DNA of 64,000 nt from Cyanophora paradoxa. Lineage: Eukaryota; Glaucocystophyceae; Cyanophorales; Cyanophoraceae. Under the pieces are notes generated by a model that made no database searches, was not told where the DNA came from, and saw only the letters and a program-made list of their open reading frames with translations. Shown piece by piece: positions 10,409 through 22,900 of the stretch. A program made the position numbers and the translations under genes. Within the stretch, counting starts at the first letter, position 1. Each line of letters opens with the position of its first letter. The stretch lies in assembly GCA_004431415.1 (NCBI GenBank), contig QPMI01000232.1, positions 1 through 64,000 on the forward strand. Direction: 5' to 3'.

Positions 10409-12562
10409 TACGCGGCGGCGGCGGCGGAGGCGGAGCGGCCGCTGCTGCCGCCGGGCGGGTTCGCGCCGGATCCGGAGCAGCCGTACACCGTCTTCGAGCT
10501 CCAGGCCCATGGGCACGCCAAGGTGCGGGGGCAGGGGCTAGCGCAGGGGCGGGCCGGGGCACGCGGATGGCCGGCGTGCGCGGAGGGCCGGCTTCTATTC
10601 TTCCGTTGTCTCTTTCTGATCGCGCCTCGCTTCCTTCTTCTTCCGGCAGGCGCACGCGCCGGTGGCGGGGGCGCAGGGGGCGCCCCACGGGCTCCCGCTG
10701 ACGAGCCCGCTGCGGCGGCGCGGGCCCGACCCGGCCCTCCTCGACCGCGACGCCCACCTCAGGAGGCCCGCCCCCTTCTTCCCCCTAGGCCTAGGCCTAG
10801 GCCTAGGCCTTCTTCGACTTCTCTCCTCACTTCTTCGGGGGCGCAGGACGGCGGGCGGGGCGGAGCTGGAGCCGTCGGGGGCGGCGGCGTTGCTGGAGGA
10901 GCAGATCGCGCGCTACACCGCCGCCGCCGAGTCCCAGGTCGCGGTGCGGCCGCCCCAGGCCGCCCCCCCCCCCCCCCCCCCCCCCCCCCTCGGCTCCGGG
11001 CTAGTATCGACTATATATAGCGGATTCTAGTCCGCCACCGCCGTCCCCGCCGCCCCAGGCCGCCGCTGGCCATGGGACCGCCGGCCCGTGACCTCCCCCG
11101 TCATCGCGCAGGAACTGAACGCGCGGCTCGACGCTGTGCACGCGCGCGCGGCGGCAGCGACGGCGGCGGCGGCGGCGGGGCCGGCGGCGGGGCCGCGGCC
11201 GAGGGGCAGGGCCCGGCCCTCGAGAGGCGCCTGGAGGCCGTCCGCGGGCGGGTGAGCGAGGGACGGCACAGGCCTCCCGGCCCCTCAGAATTCTCTCATC
11301 TGTCCCCTCGTTTCTGATCATGGGCCGGGCCACGCCGCAGGCCGAGACGCTCGCTGGGCCGAGCCGCGCCGGGGGCCGGCGGCGGCGGCGGCGGCGTCCC
11401 CGCCGGCCCCCGCGGTCCCCTCGTGGACCCCGCCGGCTGCCTCCGCGGCGCCGGTGCCCGTCCGCGTGGCGGCGGTGCGCTCCGCGAGCTCTGACTCCCT
11501 CGTCCGCGTGAGGTGCGCGGGCCGGGGGAAGGATCGTCCGAAGTCGCTTTCCGAGTCGCCCTCTGACGTGTGCCGCCGCTGCCGCCGCCGCCGCCGCCGC
11601 CGCAGCTACGACAGCGTCGGGAGCGGCGGCGGCGGCGGCGGCGGGCCCCCGCTTCCTTTCTCCATCGACGGGAGCCCTGTCAAGAAGGTGGGGCCCGGCC
11701 CTGTTCGCGACTTGGGAGAGGGCGGCGCGGCTCACGCGGGCGCCGGCAGGGGCCCCGCCTCGGGGGCGTCCCCCGCACCATCGTCGCGCCCCGCGCCGCC
11801 CCCGCCGACCGCGAGCCGGCGGCGCCCTCCGCGCCTGTGCCCGCGCCCGCGGCGGCGGGCGCGGGGACGCCGGCGCCGCCGCCGCCGCCGCCGGAGAGCA
11901 CGCCGGCCTCGTCCTACTCCGGGACGACAGCGTCCCTGGGCTCCGCCTCCGCCTCCGCCTCCAACGGCGGCGCCCTGCGCGGCAGCGCCGCCGCCGGCTT
12001 CGAGGCACTGGGGCTCTCCCCCATCCGCCCCTCCTCGGCGGCGGCGGCCGGGCACGCGGCGGCCGCCGCAGCGTACGAGGCGGCGCTCGCGTCGGCGCGG
12101 CGGGCGGCGGCTAACGGGGCCGGCGCCGGCGACTCGTGGGCCTCCGCCTCGGCCTCTATGGAGGACGACCCGGAGGCGAGTCGGGACGAGATGCGCCGCG
12201 GCCTCGCCGCCCAGGTCCGCCGTCCCCTCGTAAAGAACCAAGCTTGAGCTTAAGTAAGCCTGGTGGTGCAGTATTTGGCGGCGGAGCGGGCGGCCGAGGA
12301 GATCCAGGGGGCCCTGGCGCTCCTGAAGGCCTCCCCGGGGCTCTCCGCGAAGCCGACGGTCGCCCCGCCGGCCTCGCCGACGCCCTCGACGCCGCGCAGC
12401 CGCGCCTCGGGCCCGCCCTCCGCCTCGGCCTCGGGCAAGACGACCCCTCGCGCCCTCTTCCGCGTCGACAGGGGCCGCTCCCTCGACGGGCCCCTCGCCC
12501 CCGCCCCCGGGCGGCCCCCCGCCTACCCCTCCCACTCCGGGCCTGCCGGCGCCGTCCGCTAG
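10409..12562 (+). CDS. Low-complexity coiled-coil protein, 5'-incomplete, best array copy
   Basis: Most intact of the three copies. Exon 10409-10522 (38 codons) lies between acceptor CCCTCAG and donor GTGCGG and encodes FAPDPEQPYTVFELQAHGHA. An exon from 10650 encodes LTSPLRRRGPDPALLDRDAH, and downstream of it LEEQIARY. Later exons give QELNARLDAVHARA and GPALERRLEAVRGR, a Ser/Ala/Pro-rich segment, MEDDPEASRDEMRRGLAAQ, and a final exon beginning YLAAERAAEEIQGALALLK at 12272. TAG is at 12560-12562. The protein mixes short coiled coils with Pro/Ala/Ser low complexity. No start exon exists in the unit; the 5' part was probably cut off at the duplication boundary. Function unknown. Confidence 0.6.
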
Positions 12563-12647
12563 ATGGATAAACAGCGCCAGCTGACACACTTTGCAATATT
12601 CGATGTTAACGTTGCAAAATTCGATTTAGGCTAGAGCTCAGGACGGC

Positions 12648-12851
12648 TTACGCGTAGTACACTCGGTGCAGCTTGACGCACAAGAGGAGGACGGGGACCA
12701 TTGCGAGGGCGTGCAGGGCGGAGCCCGCGGCCTTGAACGCGGCCCCGGCCATCGAGGAGCGGGGGACGAGCCCGACGCCCACGGCGTCGGCGAAGTAGCC
12801 CGCGGCCATGAAGGCGACCGCGATCTGCAGGTAGCGAGCAGCAGCCGCGCC
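12648..12851 (-). CDS. C-terminal exon of a small membrane protein, array copy 3
   Basis: The exon runs from an acceptor (GCGCAG before 12851) to TAA at 12648-12650, 67 codons, and is open only in this copy. It contains two hydrophobic stretches, LQIAVAFMAAGYFADAVGVG and ALHALAMVPVLLLCVKL, consistent with two membrane helices near the C terminus, and ends HRVYYA. A likely upstream exon lies near 13009-13090 (reading GENILMAELDRAQLRD), but I could not make the phases agree. It points towards the coiled-coil gene, so the two are convergent. Family not recognised. Confidence 0.5.
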   Translation of the reverse strand, partial: GAAAARYLQIAVAFMAAGYFADAVGVGLVPRSSMAGAAFKAAGSALHALAMVPVLLLCVKLHRVYYA

Positions 12852-13389
12852 CTGCGCATGCATGCATACGCGCGTGCATATGCATGCATATGCGCAAAAA
12901 TTTAAAGCGCACCACGGCTGCGCCCTGCACATGTGCTGCGCACCGGTACCGTCGGCTCGCAATCCAAAACAAATGCGCGCGCAACACGTCAACGTTAACG
13001 CGCACCTGCAAGAGGATCCCGGAGCTGCGCGCGATCGAGCTCCGCCATCAAGATGTTCTCGCCTGCGGCAAGGGCCAGAATGAGGGAGATCGATATCTAC
13101 TAGGCTAGACAAGGGGAAATCCTAAAATATTCGAGGGGATCCGGAGAGGGGAGGAAGTATACTTCTGGGGAAGCTTAATTATAAGGGTGGAGGTGAATTT
13201 CCGACTCTTGAGCTCGAGGGATCCGCGGCCGGAGGGGAGGGGAATCGAAGTTTGCAGCACTGCGCCGCGTAACTGCGGCTTCGAAGTTTGCGAATGACCA
13301 CGTGCACTGCGGACAAGCGCGCGTGCGCGCGCGACGTACGTATACCTGCGCTGCTGCCTCTCTCGCTGGTTCGAGCATTGCATTTTGTA

Positions 13390-14406
13390 ATGGTGAGGTC
13401 TTGCAACCTTCAAATTAAATATTTGTGCCGGGCGCCTTGCAAATTTAATTTCGCGCGGGAGACTCTGAGAGCGATCTGCCGAGCAGGAAACCATTTGCTC
13501 GACGTACGTATACGCGGGCGCGAGTTCAAGACGACCCGCGCCACTCTCCTATCGAGCCCTAGGCCTGGCACCACATTTTTCACCTCTCTTAAGCTTCTCG
13601 AAGAAAGGTGCGCGCGCGCGTGTGCGCCGCGCGCGGGTGTGGTTTTCGCGTGCTGTATAATTAACTGCTTTGCATTCATATTTCGAGCTGCCGCGGACGT
13701 ATACGTATAGAAAACTTTGAAATATATCTATAAAGGGAGGAGGGGAGCTAGAGAGCAGCTAGTATACGTTAATATAACTGCAAACTTTTCCGGGGAGGAG
13801 GGGCCGGAATCCGGGAGGTGAATTTCCGATTGCTGAGCTCGGGGGGAGGTTCGCAGCAACTGCCGAGTAACTGCCGATCGCGAATTCCGACATCGATCGC
13901 GAGTAAATTGCAAATTAATTTCGCGCGGGAGAGCAATCTGCCGAGCTGACTCACTCATCGCTCCGCTTCGCGCAGGATTACATTATGCTCGAAGTCCGCG
14001 GGCGCGAGTTCAAGGCGACCTGCGCCACTCTCTTGTCGAGCCCCGGCGCCACATTTTTCACCTCGCGATCGCTTCTCGAAGGAAGGTGCGCGTGCGCGTG
14101 TGTGCCGGCGCCGCGCGCGGGTGTGATTTTCGCGCGCTGTATAAGTAGCTGCTTTGCATTAAATATTAATATCTCGAGCTGCCGCGGACGTCGACGTCGC
14201 TTTTGCGAGCTTCATGATCATGATCAGCTGATTCGGATTTCGCGCGCTCGCCTTTAATCTCGCAGCATTAATTATACTCCGAGCGCTCGGACGGGGGAGG
14301 GCGCGTACGTCGTCGACCGCGACCCGGGATTGTTCGAAATCGTACTCGGCTTCCTCTCCAGCGGCATCTTTGCCGCCTCGGCGCGAGACTCGTCGCCATC
14401 TCCGAC
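13390..14406 (+). pseudogene. Partial T1/BTB gene, array copy 3
   Basis: ATG|GTGAGG at 13390-13392, a degenerate second exon near 13489-13605, a second-exon copy at 13976-14085 (110 nt, in frame) and the third exon from 14266 with GEGAYVVDRDPGLFEIVLGF. The complete paralogues have a 104-nt second exon; the six extra bases here add two residues near the end of the helix. The Cys/His C-terminal domain is missing. Confidence 0.6.
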
Positions 14407-14899
14407 ATGCCTTCACTTGCAATTGGCCCTCTCGACCCAGCCCGCGCACTCCGCCGCTACCTCGCCCATTTCTCGCCGGTCGAGCGCGGCCAGGAGGTGC
14501 CCCTGTTCGCGAAGGCGTGGGGGGCCGGCGAGGCACTCTCCTACACCTACATCAACGTCCTCCCAAGCGGATCGCCTCGTCCCTCGGCCTCGACGCCGGA
14601 GACTACTCCTCGCTTTCGTTCCGCCACACGGGCCCAACCTGGGCAGCCCTCGGGGCACCCCGAAGCGGCTCCTCGACACGCACGGCCGCTGGTCGCGATT
14701 GCATCGCAGCGCCGCGTCCGAGGCCTACGTCATGATGCGGCCGCCGAGCTCCAAGGCCAGGCCTGCGCCTTCATGGAGCAGTACGTCTCAGGGGCCATGC
14801 AGGGCCGCCGCTGACCGGATCAGAGCCGCCGGGCTCACGCTTGATCCCTCCTTGGCTTGCGCTCGCGATCGGCCGCGGGCGGGAAGCCAGCGGCAGTAG
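14407..14899 (+). pseudogene. Tyrosine-recombinase-like fragment, array copy 3
   Basis: Same fragment as 3994-4488. One C is missing near 14563 and one G near 14657, so the conserved boxes lie in different frames. Confidence 0.4.
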
Positions 14900-15480
14900 C
14901 GTTTTGCGAGATCTGATCGGTCCCGAATCGCGGCTTGTCATGGTATTAATATTTGTTAACGGACCGATTTCTGAGGGACCTGCTGCTGCCGCAGTGCTAG
15001 CGCTGCAGCTGCTGCTGCTGACCCGAATTGCTGCCTGGCTTTTGATGCTGTACCCCCGAAGAAATCGCGTAACCCAGCGAGGCGCGATCCGAAATAGCGT
15101 ACCCGCGTGGCGCGATTTGCGTACCCCCGCGGCAAACGGGGGGTGAAGAGATATCCCCCCCCAACCACGCCTGTTAGGCAATACGTGGTCTCCCTTTTCG
15201 GCCTCAGGGGACCCTCCCTCGGGTCGACCTCCTTTAATTTGCAATTGGAGCCATATGCATGACGCGACGGTCACGGCCCAATGAGGCCGTACCCCTTCAT
15301 CTCCCTCTCGCCCTTTAAGGCTTGCGTATCAAGTTGCAAACTTGCAATTGCGATCAGACGGCCCGGACGGCGGATCGGACGCGCGCCGAGCACCGCAGCC
15401 GCGGGCGGACTCCCGGCGGAGCGTACTAGCTATAGTACGGTACTACTGAGCGTAGAAGAAGTGTTCAATCTTTTAATCAG

Positions 15481-15523
15481 CCTCTGGTCTCAATTCTGAC
15501 CGAAGGGAAGAAGAGACCAGAGG
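15481..15523. repeat. Hairpin near the unit boundary, copy 3
   Basis: Same 11-bp inverted repeat as at 5070-5112, about 85 bp before the right edge of the array. Confidence 0.85.
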
Positions 15524-15598
15524 CTCTAGTATCCACTTTTGACCCACAAATCGAGGTTCCTCTCGAGGTTTTGGGTATTAGGTATGCTATGGATCGCT

Positions 15599-15692
15599 GT
15601 TAAAGATTCTGTGATGTCATTATGACGTTGAACTATTGTTAAAAGATTCGGTGATGTCATTATGACGATCAATGGGTGTTATTAGATTCTGT
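15599..15692. repeat. Short tandem repeat at the right edge of the array
   Basis: GTTAAAGATTCTG followed by TGATGTCATTATGACG occurs at 15599-15627, almost identically at 15638-15667, and partly at 15678-15692 (period about 40 bp). The 5.2-kb array ends inside this motif, so GTTAAAGATTCT may be the homology used in the duplication. Confidence 0.7.
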
Positions 15693-15899
15693 CAGCTGAC
15701 TGCGGGGGGGTACAGGTTTGTGCGAAAGCTCCGTGAGACCGTCCTCGGCTCCTTTCTGACTTGCAATTGGCATGACGACGTGCGCTCGCGCTCCGGCCTG
15801 CGCTGCTGGGGTCGCGATCGATCGCGATCGAAGAACGGTTTACCCATCTGTTCTATACGGTATACCCATCTGTCGATGAAGGACGGTACATCCATCAGC

Positions 15900-16862
15900 G
15901 GCTTGCAGGCTCAGTCGTCATTGGTGTGCGGCAGTTGTGTCGGTGCTGCATGCGCAGTCGTCATATGTGCGCGGCAGTAGTCCGGGTCCGCAGTGTGCGA
16001 GGTGCGGTTGCGAGGCGCAGCGCGCCATGTTGGCCTGATCGAACTACCCGCAGATGAGCTATAGCTAGCGCTGCGCATGCGTCGCTCTCGCTTGTCTAGG
16101 ATAGCGTGCGCCCTCGCTAGCCGCGGATCGGAACTTCGATTCGGCCGCGGAGCGGACTGCTTATGCATGCGCGCATGCGCAGTGCCGCGGTGCGCCCGCA
16201 GACGCCTTCCCCGCGGACTGATCGCATGCACTGACCTGCTGGAGAATGCAGATTGACGAAAGAAGAGCAGCTATCATTGGTGCGCGGCGCCGGCTCTTGC
16301 GTGCGCCATGCCGGCAGGGCGCCATATGCATGTTGGCTACCGACCTCTGATCATGATCGAACTGGCCGCAGATGAGCTAGCGCTGCGCATGCGTCGCTCT
16401 CGCTTGTCTAGGATAGCGTGCGCCAGCGCCCTCTCTAGCCGCGGATCGGAACTTCGGAGCGGACTGCTTATGCAGTGCCGCGGTGCGCCCGCAGACGCCT
16501 TCCCCGCGAACTGATCGCATGCACTGACCTGCTGGAGAATGCAGATTGACGAAAGAAGAGCGGGGCAGCTATCATAGGTGCGCGACTCTTGCGTGCCGGC
16601 AGGGCGCCATGTTGGTCACCGACCTCGAGCTCTGATCATGATCGAACTGGCCGCAGATGAGTTAGCGCTGCGCATGCGTCGCTCTCGCTTGTCTAGGATA
16701 GCGTGCGCCGGCGCCCTCGCTAGCCGCGGATCGGAACTTCGGAGCGGACCGCTTATGCAGTGCGGCGGTGCGCCCGCAGACGCCTTCCCCGCGGACTGAT
16801 CGCATGCACTGACCTGCTGGAGAATGCAGATTGACGAAAGAAGAGCGGGGCAGCTATCATAG
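15900..16862. repeat. ~290-bp tandem units, about three copies
   Basis: Diagnostic sequence GCAGATTGACGAAAGAAGAG recurs at 16248, 16541 and 16826 (spacing 293 and 285 bp), together with CTTGTCTAGGATAGCGTGCG and CGCAGATGAGCTAGCGCTG blocks. Part of the unit (GATCGAACCGGCCGCAGATG type) is shared with the spacer block of the following satellite field. No coding function supported. Confidence 0.75.
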
Positions 16863-16969
16863 GTGCGCGACTCTTGCGTGCCGGCAGGGTGCCCTGTTCG
16901 CCAACGACTTCTGATCGAACCGGCCGCAGATGAGCTAGCGTCAGTGTCGGACGACCATCCGATGATCCG

Positions 16970-19900
16970 GCGGGGCGGGGAGAGGGGCGTACCCGCCTAC
17001 GCCTCAGCAAGGGGTACGCCACCGGCCGCCCCCGCATCCCGCCCAAGCTCAGCTCGGTTGCCAAGTTGACCTGCTTGCAGGCGAAGCGCAGGCGACAGGC
17101 GCGCCATTTGGGGCGGCGGGGATAGGGGCGTACCCGCGTAAGCCTCAGAAAGGGGTACGCCACCGGCCGCCCCTGTACCCCCGCCCAAGCTCAGCGCGGT
17201 TGCCCTGCTCGCAGGCAAGGCGCAGGCGACGGGCGCACCATTCCGCGGGGCGGGGAGAGGGGCGTACCCGCCTAGGCCTCAGCAAGGGGTACGCCACCGG
17301 CCGCCCCCGCATCCCCGCCCAAGCTGAACTCGGTTGCCCTGCTCGCAGGCAAGGTGCAGGCGACGGGCGCCCCGTTCGGCGGCGCCGGGAGAGGGGCGTA
17401 CCCGCGTAAGCCTCAGAAAGGGGTACGCCACCGGCCGCCCCCGTACCTCCGCCCAAGCTCAGCGCGGTTGCCCTGCTCGCAGGCAAGGCGCAGGCGACGG
17501 GCGCGCCATTTGGCGGGGCGGGGACAGGGAGTTCCCGCCTACGCCTCAGCAAGGGGTACGCCACCGGCCGCCCCCGTACCCCCGCCCAAGCTCAGCCCGG
17601 TTGCCCTGCTCGCAGGCAAGGTGCAGGCGACGGGCGCCCCGTTCGGCGGCGCCGGGAGAGGGGCGTTCCCACCTACGCCTCAGAAAGGGGTACGCCACCG
17701 GCCGCCCCCGTACCCCCACCCAAGCTCAGCCCGGTTGCCCTGCTCGCAGGCAAGGCGCAGGCGACGGGCGCACCGTTTGGCGGCACGGGGAGAGGGGCGT
17801 TCCCGCCTACGCCTCAGCAAGGGGTACGCCGCCGGCCGCCCCCGTACCCCCGCCCAAGCTCAGCCCGGTTGACCTGCTCGCAGGCAAGGCGCAGGCAACA
17901 GGTTCACCATTCGGCGGGGCGGGGAGAGGGGCGTTCCCGGCTACGCCTCAGCAAGGGGTACGCCACCGACCGCCCTCTTACCCCCTCCCAAGCTCGGTCG
18001 CGTCAACCGGCTTGCAGGCTCAGTCATCATAGGTGCGCGGCAGTTGCGTCGGTGCTGCAGTCGTCATAGGTGCGCGGCAGTTGCGTCGGTGCTGCAGTCG
18101 TCATAGGTGCACGGCAGTCATCCGGGTGCTGTAGTGGACGAGGTGCGGTTGTTGGTATCTCGCTTGTTTGCAGGGCGCCCTATTAAGCGCCTATTCCTGA
18201 TCGAACCGGCCGCAGATGAGCTAGTGCTCCGTCGCATTCGCCAGCCGGCTGCAGTGCTTCGGGCGGCGTGGGTTCCGGCCGATCTCGCGTGCCTGGCCGC
18301 TGGAAACAGCGGCGCGTGGGGAGGGGGGCAACCCCCTCCCTGCCTGGCCGGACCTATCCGAGCAAATTTTTTTTTCCGATCTCGCGTGCCTGGCTGGGTG
18401 AGCTGCGAACCGGCAGGGCGCCCTGTTCGGCTCCGATTTCTGATCGAATCCTCCGCAGACAAACAAGCGCTCCAGAGCCGTCGCTTTCTGTCGCTCTTGC
18501 TTGCTGGCTGCAACGCTTCGGGCGCAGCAGGGTCTGGCAGGATCGGCGCAAGTGTCGGACGGCCATCTGCCGGGGCGGGGAGAGGGGCGTACCTGCCTAC
18601 GCCTCAGCAAGGGGTACGCCACTGGCCGCCCCCGCATCCCCGCCCAAGCTCAGCTCCGTTGACCTGCTTGCAGGCGAAGCGCAGGCGACAGGCGCGCCAT
18701 TTGGGGCGGTGGGGATAGGGATGTACCCGCGTAACCCTCAGAAAGGTGTACGCCACCGGCCGCCCCCGTACCCCCGCCCAAGCTCAGCGCGGTTGCCCTG
18801 CTCGCAGGCAAGGCGCAGGCGACGGGCGCACCATTCCGCGGGGCAGGGAGAGGGGCGTACCCACCTACGCATCAGCAAGGGGTACGCCACCGGCCGCCCC
18901 TGCACCCCCGCCCAAGCTCAGGCCGGCTGACCTGCTTGCAGGCGAGGTGCAGGCAACAGGTTCACCATTCGGCGGGGCGGGGAGAGGGGCGTACCCGCGT
19001 AAGCCTCAGAAAGGGGTACGCCACCGGCCGCCCCCGTACCTCCGCCCAAGCTCAGCGCGGTTGCCCTGCTCGCAGGCAAGGCGCAGGCGACGGGCGCGCC
19101 ATTTGGCGGGGCGGGGACAGGGAGTTTCCGCCTACGCCTCAGCAAGGGGTACGCCGCCGGCCTCCCTCGTACCCCCGCCCAAGCTCAGCTCGGTTGACCT
19201 GCTTGCAGGCGAAGCGCAGGCGACAGGCGCGCCAGTTGGGGCGGCGGGGATAGGGGCGTACCCCTTAAGCCTCAGAAAGGGGTACGCCACCGGCCGCCCC
19301 CGTACCCCCGCCCAAGCTCAGCGCTCAGCCCGGTTGCCCTGCTCACAGGCAAGGCGCAGGCGACGGGCGCGCCGTTCGGCGGCACGGGGAGAGGGGCGTT
19401 CCCACCTACGCCTCAGAAAGGGGTACGCCACCGGCCGCCCCCGTGCCTCCGCCCAAGCTCAGCGCGGTTGCCCTGCTCGCAGGCAAGGCGCAAGCACGGG
19501 CGCGCCATTCGGGGGGGCGGGGACAGGGAGTTCCCGCCTACGCCTCAGCAAGGGGTACGCCGCCGGCCGCCCCCGTACCCCCGCCCAAGCTCAGCCCGGT
19601 TGACCTGCTCGCAGGCAAGGCGCAGGCAACAGGTTCACCATTCGGCGGGGCGGGGAGAGGGGCGTTCCCGGCTACGCCTCAGCAAGGGGTACGCCACCGA
19701 CCGCCCTCTTACCCCCTCCCAAGCTCGGTCGCGTCAACCGGCTTGCAGGCTCAGTCATCATAGGTGCGCGGCAGTTGCGTCGGTGCTGCAGTTGTCATAG
19801 GTGCGCGGTAGTTGCGTCGGTGCTGCAGTCGTCATAGGTGCACGGCAGTCATCCGGGTGCTGTAGTGGACGAGGTGCGGTTGTTGGTATCTCGCTTGTTT

Positions 19901-22900
19901 GCAGGGCGCCCTATTAAGCGCCTATTCCTGATCGAACCGGCCGCAGATGAGCTAGTGCTCCGTCGCATTCGCCAGCCGGCTGCAGTGCTTCGGGCGGCGT
20001 GGGTTCCGGCCGATCTCGCGTGCCTGGCTGGGTGAGCTGCAAACCGGCAGGGCGCCCTGTTCGGCTCCGATTTCTGATCGAATCCTCCGCAGACAAACAA
20101 GCGCTCCAGAGCCGTCGCTTTCTGTCGCTCTTGCTTGCTGGCTGCAACGCTTCGGGCGCAGCAGGGTCTGGCAGGATCGGCGCAAGTGTCGGACGGCCAT
20201 CTGCCGGGGCGGGGAGAGGGGCGTACCCGCCTACGCCTCAGCAAGGGGTACGCCACCGGCCGCCCCCGCATCCCGCCCAAGCTCAGCTCGGTTGCCAAGT
20301 TGACCTGCTTGCAGGCGAAGCGCAGGCGACAGGCGCGCCATTTGGGGCGGCGGGGATAGGGGCGTACCCGCGTAAGCCTCAGAAAGGGGTACGCCACCGG
20401 CCGCCCCCGTACCTCCGCCCAAGCTCAGCCCGGTTGCCCTGCTCGCAGGCAAGGCGCAGGCGACGGGCGCGCCATTTGGCGGGGCGGGGACAGGGAGTTT
20501 CCGCCTACGCCTCAGCAAGGGGTACGCCGCCGGCCTCCCTCGTACCCCCGCCCAACCTCAGCTCGGTTGACCTGCTTGCAGGGGAAGCGCAGGCGACAGG
20601 CGCGCCAGTTGGGGCGGCGGGGATAGGGGCGTACCCCTTAAGCCTCAGAAAGGGGTACGCCACCGGCCGCCCCCGTACCCCCGCCCAAGCTCAGCGCTCA
20701 GCGCGGTTGCCCTGCTCGCAGGCAAGGCGCAGGCGACGGGCGCGCCGTTCGGCGGCACGGGGGGAGGGACGTTCCCACCTACGCCTCAGAAAGGGGTACG
20801 CCACCGACCGCCCTCTTACCCCCGCCCAAGCTCGTTCAAGTCAACCGGCTTGCAGGCTAAGTCGTCATAGGTGCGCGGCAGTTGCGTTGGTGCTGCAGTC
20901 GTCAAAGGTGCGCGGCAGTGGTCCGGGCGCCGCAGTGGGCAAGGTGCGGTTGTTGGGATCTTACTTGTTGGCAGGGCCCCATGTAAGGCACCGATTTCTG
21001 ATCGAACCGGCCGCAGATGAGCTAGCGTCAGTGTCGGACGACCATCCGATGATCCGGCGGGGCGGGGAGAGGGGCGTACCCGCCTACGCCTCAGCAAGGG
21101 GTACGCCACCGGCCGCCCCCGCATCCCGCCCAAGCTCAGCTCGGTTGCCAAGTTGACCTGCTTGCAGGCGAAGCGCAGGCGACAGGCGCGCCATTTGGGG
21201 CGGCGGGGATAGGGGCGTACCCGCGTAAGCCTCAGAAAGGGGTACGCCACCGGCCGCCCCTGTACCCCCGCCCAAGCTCAGCGCGGTTGCCCTGCTCGCA
21301 GGCAAGGCGCAGGCGACGGGCGCACCATTCCGCGGGGCAGGGAGAGGGGCGTACCCGCCTAGGCCTCAGCAAGGGGTACGCCACCGGCCGCCCCCGCATC
21401 CCCGCCCAAGCTGAGCTCGGTTGCCCTGCTCGCAGGCAAGGTGCAGGCGACGGGCGCCCCGTTCGGCGGCACCGGGAGAGGGGCGTACCCGCGTAAGCCT
21501 CAGAAAGAGGTACGCCACCGGCCGCCCCCGTACCCCCGCCCAAGCTCAGCGCGGTTGCCCTGCTCGCAGGCAAGGCGCAGGCGACGGGCGCGCCATTTGG
21601 CGGGGCGGGGACAGGGAGTTCCCGCCTACGCCTCAGCAAGGGGTACGCCACCGGCCGCCCCCGTACCCCCGCCCAAGCTCAGCCCGGTTGCCCTGCTCGC
21701 AGGCAAGGTGCAGGCGACGGGCGCCCCGTTCGGCGGCGCCGGGAGAGGGGCGTTCCCACCTACGCCTCAGAAAGGGGTACGCCACCGGCCGCCCCCGTAC
21801 CCCCGCCCAAGCTCAGCGCGGTTGCCCTGCTCGCAGGCAAGGCGCAGGCGACGGGCGCACCGTTCGGCGGCACGGGGAGAGGGGCGTTCCCGCCTACGCC
21901 TCAGCAAGGGGTACGCCGCCGGCCGCCCCCGTACCCCCGCCCAAGCTCAGCCCGGTAGACCTGCTCGCAGGCAAGGCGCAGGCAACAGGTTCACCATTCG
22001 GCGGGGCGGGGAGAGGGGCGTTCCCGGCTACGCCTCAGCAAGGGGTACGCCACCGACCGCCCTCTTACCCCCTCCCAAGCTCGGTCGCGTCAACCGGCTT
22101 GCAGGCTCAGTCATCATAGGTGCGCGGCAGTTGCGTCGGTGCTGCAGTCGTCATAGGTGCGCGGCAGTTGCGTCGGTGCTGCAGTCGTCATAGGTGCACG
22201 GCAGTCATCCGGGTGCTGTAGTGGACGAGGTGCGGTTGTTGGTATCTCGCTTGTTTGCAGGGCGCCCTATTAAGCGCCTATTCCTGATCGAACCGGCCGC
22301 AGATGAGCTAGTGCTCCGTCGCATTCGCCAGCCGGCTGCAGTGCTTCGGGCGGCGTGGGTTCCGGCCGATCTCGCGTGCCTGGCTGGGTGAGCTGCGAAC
22401 CGGCAGGGCGCCCTGTTCGGCTCCGATTTCTGATCGAATCCTCCGCAGACAAACAAGCGCTCCAGAGCCGTCGCTTTCTGTCGCTCTTGCTTGCTGGCTG
22501 CAACGCTTCGGGCGCAGCAGGGTCTGGCAGGATCGGCGCAAGTGTCGGACGGCCATCTGCCGGGGCGGGGAGAGAGGCGTACCCGCCTACGCCTCAGCAA
22601 GGGGTACGCCACTGGCCGCCCCCGCATCCCCGCCCAAGCTCAGCTCCGTTGACCTGCTTGCAGGCGAAGCGCAGGCGACAGGCGCGCCATTTGGGGCGGT
22701 GGGGATAGGGATGTACCCGCGTAAGCCTCAGAAAGGGGTACGCCACCGGCCGCCCCCGTACCCCCGCCCAAGCTCAGCGCGGTTGCCCTGCTCGCAGGCA
22801 AGGCGCAGGCGACGGGCGCACCATTCCGCGGGGCAGGGAGAGGGGCGTACCCACCTACGCCTCAGCAAGGGGTACGCCACCGGCCGCCCCTGCACCCCCG

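Larger units (their letters stand above)
1..15607. repeat. Three tandem copies of a 5.2-kb unit
   Basis: The same sequence starts at 1, 5196 and 10384 and ends at 15607, giving units of 5195, 5188 and 5224 bp. Order inside each unit: coiled-coil gene lacking its 5' end (+), membrane-protein fragment (-), two T1/BTB second exons and one third exon (+), tyrosine-recombinase-like fragment (+), hairpin. Copies differ mainly by one-base gains or losses in G/C runs, which could be real young divergence or long-read homopolymer error. The window begins within a few bases of the unit boundary, so the array may continue to the left or the contig may start here. Confidence 0.95.

Noticed and set aside
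19999-21156. 385-codon open frame, and many others, across the satellite field
   Set aside because: The monomer is about 134 bp, not a multiple of three, so each monomer is read in a different frame. Open frames arise from GC-rich repeats lacking stops and show no conserved protein repeat.
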